10,162 nucleotides of DNA, from contig CAMPHE010000038.1 in NCBI GenBank assembly GCA_946885815.1, positions 1 through 10,162 on the forward strand. Reading direction: 5' to 3'. The position numbers were made by a program, and so were the translations under genes. The stretch is from an uncultured Arenimonas sp. (GTDB lineage Bacteria; Pseudomonadota; Gammaproteobacteria; Xanthomonadales; Xanthomonadaceae). Each line of letters opens with the position of its first letter. The stretch's first letter is position 1. Below are positions 1 to 6,596 of this stretch, in pieces. The notes under the pieces are model-generated. The model saw nothing but the letters and a program-made list of their open reading frames with translations, was not told the DNA's origin and did no database searches.

Positions 1-46
1 GACCCCGGGTACCCCGGCCACGACGGTGGCCGGGGTACCCGGGGTC
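1..46. repeat. Perfect 21-bp inverted repeat with 4-nt loop at the window edge
   Basis: Bases 1-21 are the exact reverse complement of bases 26-46, with loop GACG at 22-25. Each arm contains overlapping CCCGGG and GGTACC hexamers. The structure lies inside the reading frame of the membrane protein and begins at the first base of the window, so the arm could extend upstream. Either a natural hairpin-forming sequence or a fold-back artefact at a contig end would explain it. If it is an artefact, the first seven or eight codons of the partial gene are not real. Confidence 0.9.
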
Positions 47-1756
47 GTCCTGGTCGTCGCGTGGTTGGTGGCCGCGCAACCGCCGGCGGCGCTGCCGGGA
101 TACTTCGCCGCGATGCTGCCGATCACCGGTGGTTACACGGAAGCGATGTCGGAAGACGGCAGCCGGCTGCAGATCGCCGGCTACCTCGTGGCGGCGGCGG
201 TGCTGCTCGGCGCGTTCCTCGTGGGCCGTTGGCGGAACGTACCGGCGATCGCGCTCGCCGGCATGTTCGCCGCGGTGCTGTTCCTCGGCTTCAAGGGCGG
301 CTTCGTCCGGCACGACTTCCATGCGGTGCTGGCCGGGAACCTGATGCTGCTCGCGGCCGTGCTGGCCGGTGCGCTGCTGCCGGGCTGGCGTGCGGTGGTC
401 GTGCTCGTCGCCGGTGTCGTCGCGTGGGCCGTCGTGGACGCGGGATTCGTCCACAGCACGCCCACGGAGGTGGCTCGCCGCGCGAGCGCGCTGTACACCA
501 TGCCGTGGCACGGCGCACGGGAACGCCTGCGCGATCCGGCGTGGCCGGAACGCCGTTTCGATTCCCGACTGGCGGAGATCGCGGCCAGCGGCGGGTTGCC
601 GAAGCTCGACGGCACCGTCGACCTCTACGCGCACGACCAGGCGTTCCTGATCGCCGCGGGCAACCGCTGGCACCCGCGTCCGGTGCTGCAGAGCTACTCG
701 GCCTATACGCCCGGTCTGGCCGAGCGCAACCGTCGGCACCTCGCGGGCGACGGCCGGCCTCGCCGACTGCTGTTCGCCGTGCAGCCGCTCGGCGACCGCC
801 TGCCGGCGCTGGACGACGGGGCGAGCTGGCCCGAACTGCTCGCCCGATACCGGCCGCGGTCGTTCGCGAACGGCTTCCTGGTGCTCGCCGAGCGCGGTGG
901 CGGTGGCCGGATGCCCGCCTTCCGGCCGTCGACCGGACCGCGGGAGGCGAGGCTGGGCGACTGGATCGACGTGCCGCGGGGCGCCGTCTTCGCGAAGCTC
1001 GACGTCCAGCCGACGCTGCTGGGTCGCGCGGCGACCGCGCTGTTCAAGCCGGGCCGGCTGTCGATCACGTTCGCACTGCGCGACGGCAGCGAACGGCGGT
1101 TCCGCCTCGTCGCCGGAATGGCGAGAAGCGGGTTCCTGGTGTCGCCCCTCGTCACGAACACCGAGGAGTTCGGGTTGTTGTTCGCCGGCGCGGAGTTTCT
1201 CGCCGACAACGCGGTGCGGGCGATCCGGATCGACGCGGCGGGCGGCGGCGCCTCGTGGCGGACAGAGCTGTCGGTCGAGTTCTCCGCGCTGGTGTCGCCG
1301 CGCAGGCCGGCGCTGCTTGCCGTACTCGATTTTTCGCGGCCGGCGCCCGTGCAGCACGCGCGCGTGGTCGAAGCCGACCGCTGCGACGGCAGCATCGACG
1401 TGCTCGACGGGGCGAGCCCGATGCCGGCGTCGGTGGCGACCACGCACTTCCTCCACGTCCGGGGCTGGCTCGCGCGTTCGGCCGCGGCGGGTGAGCTGCC
1501 GGAGACGACGTACGTGACGCTCACGGATGCGGACGGGTCCCGCTGGCTGATCGAGGCCCGCGGCACGCCGCGACCGGACGTCGCCGCGTATTTCAGGCAG
1601 CCTCGCCTCGTCGACGCGGGCTACGCGGTGGCGGCCGACGTGTCCGCGCTGGACGGCGAATACTCGCTCGGACTGGCCTACGGCGACGCCGGGACGCTGG
1701 TGCTCTGTCCCCAGTTCCGCGTCCCCGCCCGGATCGGCCCGGAGGCCACCGAATGA
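2..1756 (+). CDS. Multi-pass membrane protein of unknown function, C-terminal part (5' end outside window)
   Basis: The frame is open from base 2 with no stop upstream, so this is the end of a longer gene. The GTG at 26 is an in-frame codon inside a hairpin and is probably not the true start. About four to five hydrophobic helices lie in the first 150 residues: one near the start (around GVVLVVAWLVAA), one around YLVAAAVLLGAFLVG, then IALAGMFAAVLFLG, and a long stretch ending in VVAWAVVDAGF. Roughly 420 mostly soluble residues follow. They include the segment DQAFLIAAGNRW, then PRPVLQSYSAYTP, which from memory recurs in large uncharacterised membrane proteins of bacterial glycan clusters. The C-terminal half looks beta-rich. 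It is the first visible gene of the surface-glycan operon and overlaps the next gene by ATGA. A glycosyltransferase (GT-C type) or a glycan assembly protein is plausible, but the catalytic part would be upstream and is not visible. Confidence 0.75.
   Translation, partial: TPGTPATTVAGVPGVVLVVAWLVAAQPPAALPGYFAAMLPITGGYTEAMSEDGSRLQIAGYLVAAAVLLGAFLVGRWRNVPAIALAGMFAAVLFLGFKGGFVRHDFHAVLAGNLMLLAAVLAGALLPGWRAVVVLVAGVVAWAVVDAGFVHSTPTEVARRASALYTMPWHGARERLRDPAWPERRFDSRLAEIAASGGLPKLDGTVDLYAHDQAFLIAAGNRWHPRPVLQSYSAYTPGLAERNRRHLAGDGRPRRLLFAVQPLGDRLPALDDGASWPELLARYRPRSFANGFLVLAERGGGGRMPAFRPSTGPREARLGDWIDVPRGAVFAKLDVQPTLLGRAATALFKPGRLSITFALRDGSERRFRLVAGMARSGFLVSPLVTNTEEFGLLFAGAEFLADNAVRAIRIDAAGGGASWRTELSVEFSALVSPRRPALLAVLDFSRPAPVQHARVVEADRCDGSIDVLDGASPMPASVATTHFLHVRGWLARSAAAGELPETTYVTLTDADGSRWLIEARGTPRPDVAAYFRQPRLVDAGYAVAADVSALDGEYSLGLAYGDAGTLVLCPQFRVPARIGPEATE
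1741..1745 (+). promoter_or_regulatory. Shine-Dalgarno site for the epimerase gene
   Basis: GGAGG sits seven bases before the ATG at 1753, inside the last codons of the preceding gene. Together with the ATGA stop/start overlap it fixes the start of the epimerase and suggests translational coupling. Confidence 0.75.
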
Positions 1757-2682
1757 AAATCGTACTTCCCGGAGGCGCCGGCCTGGTCGGCCAGAATCTC
1801 GTGGCCCGGCTGCGGGAACGGGGCCACGACGACATCGTCGTGATCGACAAGCACGCCGCCAATCTGGCGGTGCTGGCACGGACGCAGCCCGGCGTGAACA
1901 TGATCGAGGCGGACCTGGCGATCCCGGGCGACTGGCAGCGCGCGTTCGCGGGCGCCGACACCGTCGTCATGCTGCAGGCGCAGATCGGCGGCAACGACTA
2001 CGAGGATTTCGTGCGCAACAACATCACCTCGACCTCGCATGTCCTTCAGGCGATCCGGGACCACGCGGTACCGCACCTGGTGCACGTGAGTTCGTCCGTC
2101 GTGGAGTCGGTCGCCGACGACTTCTACACGCGGTCCAAGAAGGAACAGGAGCGGATCGTGCTCGAAAGCGGCATCCCGTGTCCGGTTTTGCGGCCGACGC
2201 TGATGTTCGGGTGGTTCGACCGCAAGCACCTCGGCTGGCTGTCGCGCTTCATGCGCCGGGTACCGGTCTTCCCCGTGCCCGGCCACGGCCGCTACATGCG
2301 CCAGCCGCTGTATGCAGGCGACTTCTGCCGCGTGATCGTCAGCTGCATCGAGCAGCCGGGACGACAGGGCGTCTACAACATTTCCGGGCACGAGAAGATC
2401 GACTACATCGACATCATCCGCGAGATCCGCGCCGCGACGGGCGTGCGGACACCGATCGTCCGCATTCCCTACGCGATGTTCCATGCGCTGCTCTGGACAT
2501 GGGCGTTGTTCGACCGCCAGCCGCCCTTCACGACGCAGCAGCTCGCCGCACTGGTCGCACGCGACGAGTTCGAGGTGATCGACTGGCCGGGGATCTTCGG
2601 CGTGCGGGCCACGCCGTTCCGCGAGGCGATCGCCGAGACGTTCAACGATCCGCGCTATGGCGGCGTGGTACTGGAGTTCTGA
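1753..2682 (+). CDS. NAD-dependent epimerase/dehydratase (extended SDR family)
   Basis: This 309-residue protein has the usual length of an extended short-chain dehydrogenase/reductase acting on nucleotide sugars or related substrates. The N-terminal Rossmann fold shows GGAGLVG at residues 7-13 and an acidic residue (Asp32) at the end of strand 2, which favours NAD(H). The catalytic elements are Ser113-Ser115 (HVSSS) and Tyr125-x-x-x-Lys129 (YTRSK). The segment PVLRPTLMFGWFDRKH (from residue 144) and the later RQPLYAGDFCRVI fit the substrate-binding half of the fold. The start is supported by GGAGG seven bases upstream and by the 4-nt overlap with the preceding gene. The FAD-dependent oxidoreductase follows after 2 nt. 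I infer that it works on a sugar or lipid-linked sugar in a surface-glycan pathway. The exact substrate and the reaction (4-epimerisation, dehydration or keto reduction) cannot be read from the sequence. Confidence 0.88.
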   Translation: MKIVLPGGAGLVGQNLVARLRERGHDDIVVIDKHAANLAVLARTQPGVNMIEADLAIPGDWQRAFAGADTVVMLQAQIGGNDYEDFVRNNITSTSHVLQAIRDHAVPHLVHVSSSVVESVADDFYTRSKKEQERIVLESGIPCPVLRPTLMFGWFDRKHLGWLSRFMRRVPVFPVPGHGRYMRQPLYAGDFCRVIVSCIEQPGRQGVYNISGHEKIDYIDIIREIRAATGVRTPIVRIPYAMFHALLWTWALFDRQPPFTTQQLAALVARDEFEVIDWPGIFGVRATPFREAIAETFNDPRYGGVVLEF

Positions 2683-2684
2683 CG

Positions 2685-3980
2685 ATGACGGACGGATCGC
2701 AGCGCGTCGCCGTGCTCGGCGCCGGACCGATGGGTCTGGCGGTCGCCTACCAGCTGGCGCTCGACGGGCACCAGCCGGTGGTCTTCGAGGCGGACGATCG
2801 CGTCGGCGGCATGACGGCCTCGTTCGATTTCGCCGGACTCGAAATCGAGCGCTATTACCACTTCCATTGCACGTCCGACGTCGATTTCCTGCAGATGCTC
2901 GACGAACTCGGCCTCGCGTCGCGGATGCGCTGGGTCGAGACGAAGATGGGGTTCTGGTTCGGCGGGCGGTTGCAGGCGTGGGGAAATCCCTGGGCGCTGC
3001 TGCGATTCCGCGGACTGGGGCTGACCGCCCGGTTGCGCTACGGTCTGCATGCGTTCGTATCGACGAAGCGCGACGACTGGCGGCCGCTCGATCCGCTCGA
3101 AGCGACCGGCTGGATCCGCCGCTGGGTCGGCGCCGAGGCGTACGAAGTGCTCTGGCGGCGGTTGTTCGAACTCAAGTTCCACCAGTACACGCCGAACCTC
3201 TCGGCGGCGTGGATATGGAGCCGCATCCGCAGGATCGGTCGTTCCCGGTACTCGCTCTTCCGGGAGAAGCTGGGATACCTCGAGGGGGGGTCGACGACGC
3301 TGCTGCGTGCGCTCGAGCGCGAGATCGCGGCGCGCGGGGGCGCGATCCGGCTTTCCACGCCGGTGCGCAAGGTGGAGATCGCCGACGCCCGCGTCGCGGG
3401 GGTGCATACCGCGCAGGGATTCGAGCCGTTCGACCGCGTGATCAGCACCGTGCCGTTGCCGTTCGTGCCGCGCCTGATCCCCGACCTGCCGGCGGACGTC
3501 CTCGCCCGGTACGCGGCGCTGAAGAACATCGCGGTCGTCTGCGTCATCGCGAAGCTGCGCCGGCCGGTGAGCGGCAACTTCTGGGTGAACGTGAACGACC
3601 CGCGCATGGATATCCCGGGCTTCGTCGAGTACACCAACCTGCGGCCGCTGGACCACCACGTCGTGTACGTGCCGTTCTACCTGCCGGGCGAGCATCCCGC
3701 CTACGCCGAGCCGGACCAGGCGTTCATCGACAAGGTCACGCGTTATCTGCGCACGATCAATCCCGCCCTGACGGACGATGACTTCATCGACGTCCGGGCG
3801 AGTCGATACCGGCATGCGCAGCCGGTCTGCGAACCCGGCCACCTGCACAAGCTGCCGCCGGTCGTGCTGCCGGTGCGCGGGCTGGCCGTCGCCGACACGT
3901 CGTACTACTACCCCGAGGACCGCGGGATTTCCGAGAGCATCGGCTTCGGGCGGCGGATGGCCCGGGACGCGCTGGCATGA
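2685..3980 (+). CDS. FAD-dependent oxidoreductase, amine-oxidase/UDP-galactopyranose-mutase-like
   Basis: The predicted protein has 431 residues. The N-terminal dinucleotide-binding fold carries GAGPMG (residues 12-17), the ribose-binding acidic Glu35 and the RVGG motif (39-42). The next stretch, RYYHFHCTSD (56-65), recalls the histidine-containing region that follows the FAD motif in UDP-galactopyranose mutases. The C-terminal FAD-binding element is recognisable near residues 399-431 (GLAVADTSYYYPEDRG, then SESIGFG). The ATG at 2685 is chosen because GGAG lies eight bases before it, it is only 2 nt after the epimerase stop, and the FAD motif follows at once. The frame is open further upstream, but that part lies in the shadow of the epimerase gene. 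The family includes protoporphyrinogen oxidase-like and carotenoid desaturase-like enzymes, but the setting points to sugar or polyprenyl-linked sugar chemistry. There is no signal peptide, so it should act in the cytoplasm or at the inner membrane face. Confidence 0.85.
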   Translation: MTDGSQRVAVLGAGPMGLAVAYQLALDGHQPVVFEADDRVGGMTASFDFAGLEIERYYHFHCTSDVDFLQMLDELGLASRMRWVETKMGFWFGGRLQAWGNPWALLRFRGLGLTARLRYGLHAFVSTKRDDWRPLDPLEATGWIRRWVGAEAYEVLWRRLFELKFHQYTPNLSAAWIWSRIRRIGRSRYSLFREKLGYLEGGSTTLLRALEREIAARGGAIRLSTPVRKVEIADARVAGVHTAQGFEPFDRVISTVPLPFVPRLIPDLPADVLARYAALKNIAVVCVIAKLRRPVSGNFWVNVNDPRMDIPGFVEYTNLRPLDHHVVYVPFYLPGEHPAYAEPDQAFIDKVTRYLRTINPALTDDDFIDVRASRYRHAQPVCEPGHLHKLPPVVLPVRGLAVADTSYYYPEDRGISESIGFGRRMARDALA

Positions 3981-4378
3981 TCGACGCGTTCCGGTCGCGC
4001 CAGTTCGTGGCGTTCCTCGTCACCGGTGGAATCGCGGCGGCGGTCAACTTCGGCTCGCGGATCGTCTACGACGCGTGGCTCGGTTTCTCGGCCGCGATCG
4101 TGCTGGCCTATCTGACCGGCATGGCCACCGCGTTCGTGCTCGCGCGGCGGTTCGTTTTCGCGGGCAGCCGGCAGCGCCTGCATCGCTCGGCACTGCTGTT
4201 CGCGGTCGTCAACCTGTTCGCGATCGCGCAGACATGGCTGGTGACGGTCGTGCTGGCCTGGCATGTGCTGCCCGCGCTGGGCGTGGACCGGTTCGCGAGG
4301 GAAGTGGCGCACGCCATCGGCGTGGCGGTCCCGGTTTTCACCAGTTACCTCGGCCACAAGCACTTCAGCTTCCGGTAG
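3977..4378 (+). CDS. GtrA-family membrane protein
   Basis: This 133-residue protein has the size and four-helix layout of the GtrA family, with hydrophobic segments near residues 9-31, 37-58, 70-95 and 110-128. Typical features are the N-terminal FLVTGGIAAAVNF, the middle ARRFVF, and a basic/aromatic C-terminus, GHKHFSFR. GtrA proteins are thought to move or position polyprenyl-phosphate-linked sugars across the inner membrane, usually with a GtrB-type glycosyltransferase, which may lie upstream of this window. The start codon overlaps the stop of the FAD oxidoreductase as ATGA. No strong Shine-Dalgarno is visible before it, so expression probably depends on re-initiation after the upstream gene. 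Its last 14 bases are overlapped on the opposite strand by the small gene at 4365-4553. No convincing terminator follows it. Confidence 0.9.
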   Translation: MIDAFRSRQFVAFLVTGGIAAAVNFGSRIVYDAWLGFSAAIVLAYLTGMATAFVLARRFVFAGSRQRLHRSALLFAVVNLFAIAQTWLVTVVLAWHVLPALGVDRFAREVAHAIGVAVPVFTSYLGHKHFSFR

Positions 4379-4553
4379 GGGACCCGCACGACCCGGGCTG
4401 CGGCGTCGCGCATCGCGCTGCGTCGCGGGCGGTTTCGACCCGCGCGTCATCCGTCGACTCGCGCCAGGCCGGCGCGGCGTCCGCGAAGAACGGCGCGACG
4501 GCCATCGCCACCAGCAACGACAGGGACGGCGGGATCGGTACGCGGCGGGTCAT
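4365..4553 (-). CDS. Small putative exported protein (62 aa), coupled to the L,D-transpeptidase
   Basis: I do not recognise this protein. It starts with an ATG whose ATGA overlaps the stop codon of the L,D-transpeptidase gene, a typical sign of coupled translation in one operon. The first 25-30 residues look like a signal peptide: a basic start (MTRRV), the hydrophobic core SLSLLVAMAVAPFF and a possible cleavage near ADA-A. The short mature part is polar and ends with two cysteines separated by seven residues (Cys48 and Cys56), which could form a disulphide in the periplasm. Codon third positions are almost all G or C, as in neighbouring genes. The 3' end overlaps the convergent GtrA gene by 14 bp. 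The alternative is a chance open frame in GC-rich DNA, but the junction, the leader-like start and the codon bias together argue for a real gene. Confidence 0.5.
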   Translation of the reverse strand: MTRRVPIPPSLSLLVAMAVAPFFADAAPAWRESTDDARVETARDAARCATPQPGSCGSPTGS

Positions 4554-5557
4554 GGCGCCGCCTCGATGTGGGTGCGGAACTCAGCCGCGAGCGGCGATGC
4601 GAGCAGCGCGTCCTGCGCGACCGGCGTCGCGGCGCCGATCGGGCGATCCGTGATCATCACCGTGGTGCCCGGCACGAGCAGCGCGTCGAGCTGCTGGCCG
4701 AACGCGGGATCGACGCGGAGACGACCGGCAGCGAACTGGCTGGCCGGATCGCCCATGGTCACGGAGTCCGTCGGCAGCTGTTCCCACTGACCGCCGTGCT
4801 GCCCGACGTACAGCCGCTCGCCGGCGAGTGCCCCGGAGTCGACGTCCACCGGTGCCCGGCCGATCTCGACGCCGTTGCGCATCACCACGATCGCCGCATC
4901 CCGCGTCGAAAGGACGACGCTGACGGGACCGTAGGTACCCGCGGCGGCATTGGGCAGCGTCGCCTCCGTGTTCGGGTCGTTGTCGCCATTGGTCGGGACG
5001 CGCGTCATGTCGAGGACCGCGGTGTCCGGAAAAGTCGGCAGGATGGCGACGAGCGAACCCTTCGAGGTCACGTCGAACAGCCGGTCGGACATCTCGTGCG
5101 GAAGCCGGATGCAACCGTGCGACGCCGGATAGCCCGGCAGGCGACCGGCATGCAACGCGATGCCGTCCCACGTCAGCCGCTGCATGTTCGGCATCGGCGC
5201 GTCGTCGTACAGGTTCGAGTAATGCTCGCGCTTCTTCTGCAGGATCGAGAACAGCCCGGTCGGGGTGTCGTGACCGGAGCGACCGGTGCTCACCGGGGTG
5301 GTGCCGATGCGCACACCGTTGCGGTAGATCTGCGCACGCTGCTCCTCGATGCCGACGACGATCATCGTCGGACCTTCCGGTGCCCGTTCGGGGCGCCATT
5401 CGATCGCGGCATCGACGACGTCGGCGCGCGCAGGTCCGACGATCGCGAGCGCGGTGAACATCAGAATGGCGCTCGCCAGCGCGGCGCGGCGGGGCGAAAC
5501 GCGTCGCGGAGCACTCGAGATCGCGCGGGCGGTGTTCACTCGTTCGTGGCGGGACAT
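4550..5557 (-). CDS. Exported L,D-transpeptidase (YkuD domain) with a second degenerate YkuD-like half
   Basis: This 335-residue envelope enzyme belongs to the family that forms 3-3 cross-links in peptidoglycan or attaches proteins to it, using a catalytic cysteine. An Arg-rich start and hydrophobic core (ALASAILMFTALAIV) end at a likely signal peptidase site after residue 46 (GPARA). The YkuD domain spans about residues 63-175. It has His136 (IALHAG) and the SHGCIRL motif with His147, Cys149 as nucleophile, and Arg151. Residues 211-239 repeat the opening of the domain (MRNGVEIGRAPV compared with IYRNGVRIGTTPV at 78-89), and LLVPGTTVMIT near 293-303 resembles its end, but no HGC motif is present there. 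The start at 5557 is chosen because GGAG lies seven bases upstream and the signal peptide follows. An in-frame extension to 5758 has a non-coding look. The gene is first in a two-gene unit with the small protein downstream. Confidence 0.92.
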   Translation of the reverse strand: MSRHERVNTARAISSAPRRVSPRRAALASAILMFTALAIVGPARADVVDAAIEWRPERAPEGPTMIVVGIEEQRAQIYRNGVRIGTTPVSTGRSGHDTPTGLFSILQKKREHYSNLYDDAPMPNMQRLTWDGIALHAGRLPGYPASHGCIRLPHEMSDRLFDVTSKGSLVAILPTFPDTAVLDMTRVPTNGDNDPNTEATLPNAAAGTYGPVSVVLSTRDAAIVVMRNGVEIGRAPVDVDSGALAGERLYVGQHGGQWEQLPTDSVTMGDPASQFAAGRLRVDPAFGQQLDALLVPGTTVMITDRPIGAATPVAQDALLASPLAAEFRTHIEAAP

Positions 5558-5563
5558 CTTGCT

Positions 5564-5567
5564 TCTC
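5564..5567 (-). promoter_or_regulatory. Shine-Dalgarno site deciding the L,D-transpeptidase start
   Basis: On the minus strand the sequence reads GGAGAAGCAAGATG, placing GGAG (within 5564-5568) seven bases before the ATG at 5557. This supports the 335-residue form over longer in-frame forms. Confidence 0.7.
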
Positions 5568-5619
5568 CATGTCGTGTCGACTCGCGATCGAGTGTGTCCA
5601 CGACGATGTGCGCGCGATG

Positions 5620-5650
5620 TTGAAAACAGCAAAACGCCGGCTGTACGGCG
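5620..5650. promoter_or_regulatory. Divergent intergenic region: weak promoter-like boxes and a T-tailed hairpin
   Basis: Between the divergent genes at 5557 and 5732, plus-strand TTGAAA (5620-5625) and TGTACG (5642-5647) are 16 bases apart and could be weak -35/-10 boxes for the 75-residue protein. The -10 match is poor. The same DNA read on the minus strand is a 5-bp hairpin (arms 5635-5639 and 5646-5650) followed by TTTTGCTGTTTT, a small terminator-like element about 75 bases before the transpeptidase start. Whether it attenuates that gene, ends a different transcript or does nothing cannot be decided by eye. Confidence 0.25.
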
Positions 5651-5731
5651 ACTCGTGGTTCGCTGTCGTTCACGATGTGGCGGCGGCGGGCGCGCGAACC
5701 TGTGCATGGACTGAACCGACGGAGCACGACG

Positions 5732-5959
5732 ATGGAAATCGACCGGAATGAAGTGCACGGCGGCGAGCTGCGCGTGCAGGTGGTTCCCCGCGACGGCGGG
5801 CGTTACGGATTCGTCGCGCAGTTCGGCTACGAGGCCTGCGACGGCCCGTTCCGCGATCGCTTCGCGAGCGTCGAGACTTTCGCGACGGAGGACGAGGCGC
5901 GCGAAGCGGGACGCGTCAAGGCACGCCAGCTCGCGGGCATCGACGTGCCGGAAGCGTGA
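5732..5959 (+). CDS. Small hypothetical protein (75 aa)
   Basis: I do not recognise this protein with confidence. It is short, soluble and without a signal peptide or membrane segment. The N-terminal half looks like beta strands (ELRVQVVPRDGGRYGFVAQFGY, residues 11-32), and the C-terminal half like a charged helix (TEDEAREAGRVKARQLAG). This strand-strand-helix plan is common among short uncharacterised proteins of beta- and gammaproteobacteria whose helix contains an F-T/A-x-E-D-E-A pattern. The ATG at 5732 is chosen over an earlier in-frame start at 5675 because GGAG lies seven bases before it (5721-5724) and the extra residues are Arg-rich and look non-coding. It is divergent from the L,D-transpeptidase and ends 6 bp from the convergent isochorismatase gene. 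Confidence 0.7.
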   Translation: MEIDRNEVHGGELRVQVVPRDGGRYGFVAQFGYEACDGPFRDRFASVETFATEDEAREAGRVKARQLAGIDVPEA

Positions 5960-5965
5960 CGCGAC

Positions 5966-6520
5966 TCAGGGACGGGCGCGTGCCGAAGTGACGATCGTCG
6001 CGGCGCGCGACCGGCGCAACACGGAGAGCGCGTCCGACGCGAGCTTCGGCGTGCGTGCGGCGACGGCGTCGCGGACGACCTGGACCTCGTACCCGTGCGC
6101 GTTGCCGTCGATGGCGGTGGCCAGTACGCAGGCGTCGGCGGCGATGCCTGTCACCAGCAGGCGCCGTGTCCCCAAACTCGAGAGGAGGAACGGGAGGGGC
6201 GTGCACAGGAAGGCCGAATGCTTCGGCTTGAGCACGAAATAGTCCTCGCGCTCCGGCGCCAGCCGCGCGGCGATCGCCGCGCCGGGCGACCCCGGATACG
6301 AACACGTGGCGACCAGTCCGTGGAAGTCGGAACGCCAGTCCGCGAAATTGTCGTTCGCGTAGATCACCGGTGCGCCTGCGGCATGGAAGCGACGGCGCAG
6401 GCGGGCGATCGCGCGCGAGGCCGGTCCGGCGGCCGCGGCGAGCGACGCACCGCCGTCGAAATCGAACAGGTTGATCATGTCGACGATCAGCAGCGCGCTG
6501 TCGGGAGGCGAGTGGGGCAT
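5966..6520 (-). CDS. Isochorismatase-family cysteine hydrolase
   Basis: This 184-residue protein has the typical length of the isochorismatase-like superfamily, which includes nicotinamidases, isochorismatases, N-carbamoylsarcosine amidases and related amide hydrolases. The catalytic Asp-Lys-Cys triad is visible: Asp14 in LLIVDM, Lys98 in VLKPKHSAF and Cys131 in GIAADACVLATA. The GIAADA stretch before Cys131 is where these enzymes usually have a cis-peptide and the oxyanion site. The segment APVIYANDNF (50-59) fits strand 2 and its following loop. No signal peptide is present, so it is cytosolic. The ATG at 6520 has a modest AGGA about ten bases upstream. It lies 76 bp downstream of the CPBP membrane protein gene on the same strand and could be transcribed with it. 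The substrate cannot be assigned; it need not be isochorismate or nicotinamide. Confidence 0.9.
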   Translation of the reverse strand: MPHSPPDSALLIVDMINLFDFDGGASLAAAAGPASRAIARLRRRFHAAGAPVIYANDNFADWRSDFHGLVATCSYPGSPGAAIAARLAPEREDYFVLKPKHSAFLCTPLPFLLSSLGTRRLLVTGIAADACVLATAIDGNAHGYEVQVVRDAVAARTPKLASDALSVLRRSRAATIVTSARARP

Positions 6521-6552
6521 GAGCCGGGAATCCTGGCGGGGGCGCGATCCCG

Positions 6553-6577
6553 TCGATGCTGCTCCGCCGAGCATCGA
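6553..6577. repeat. Short inverted repeat between the CPBP and isochorismatase genes
   Basis: TCGATGCT (6553-6560) pairs with AGCATCGA (6570-6577) across a 9-nt loop. It lies in the 76-bp gap between two co-directional minus-strand genes. There is no T-run, so it is a weak candidate for an mRNA processing or attenuation hairpin, or for a small operator. Confidence 0.35.
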
Positions 6578-6596
6578 ACCGGCGTGATCGTGCGCG

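Noticed and set aside
2655..3848. 397-residue open frame on the minus strand under the FAD oxidoreductase gene
   Set aside because: It mirrors a well-supported gene on the other strand, is rich in Arg, Val and Asp, and contains no recognisable domain.
4568..5623. 351-residue plus-strand frame opposite the L,D-transpeptidase
   Set aside because: It is a shadow of the clear YkuD gene, with Arg/Asp/Gly-rich composition and no motif.
5558..5758. 67-residue N-terminal extension of the L,D-transpeptidase
   Set aside because: The extension is Arg/Pro-rich and would bury the signal peptide. The ATG at 5557 has a well-spaced GGAG and a leader directly behind it.
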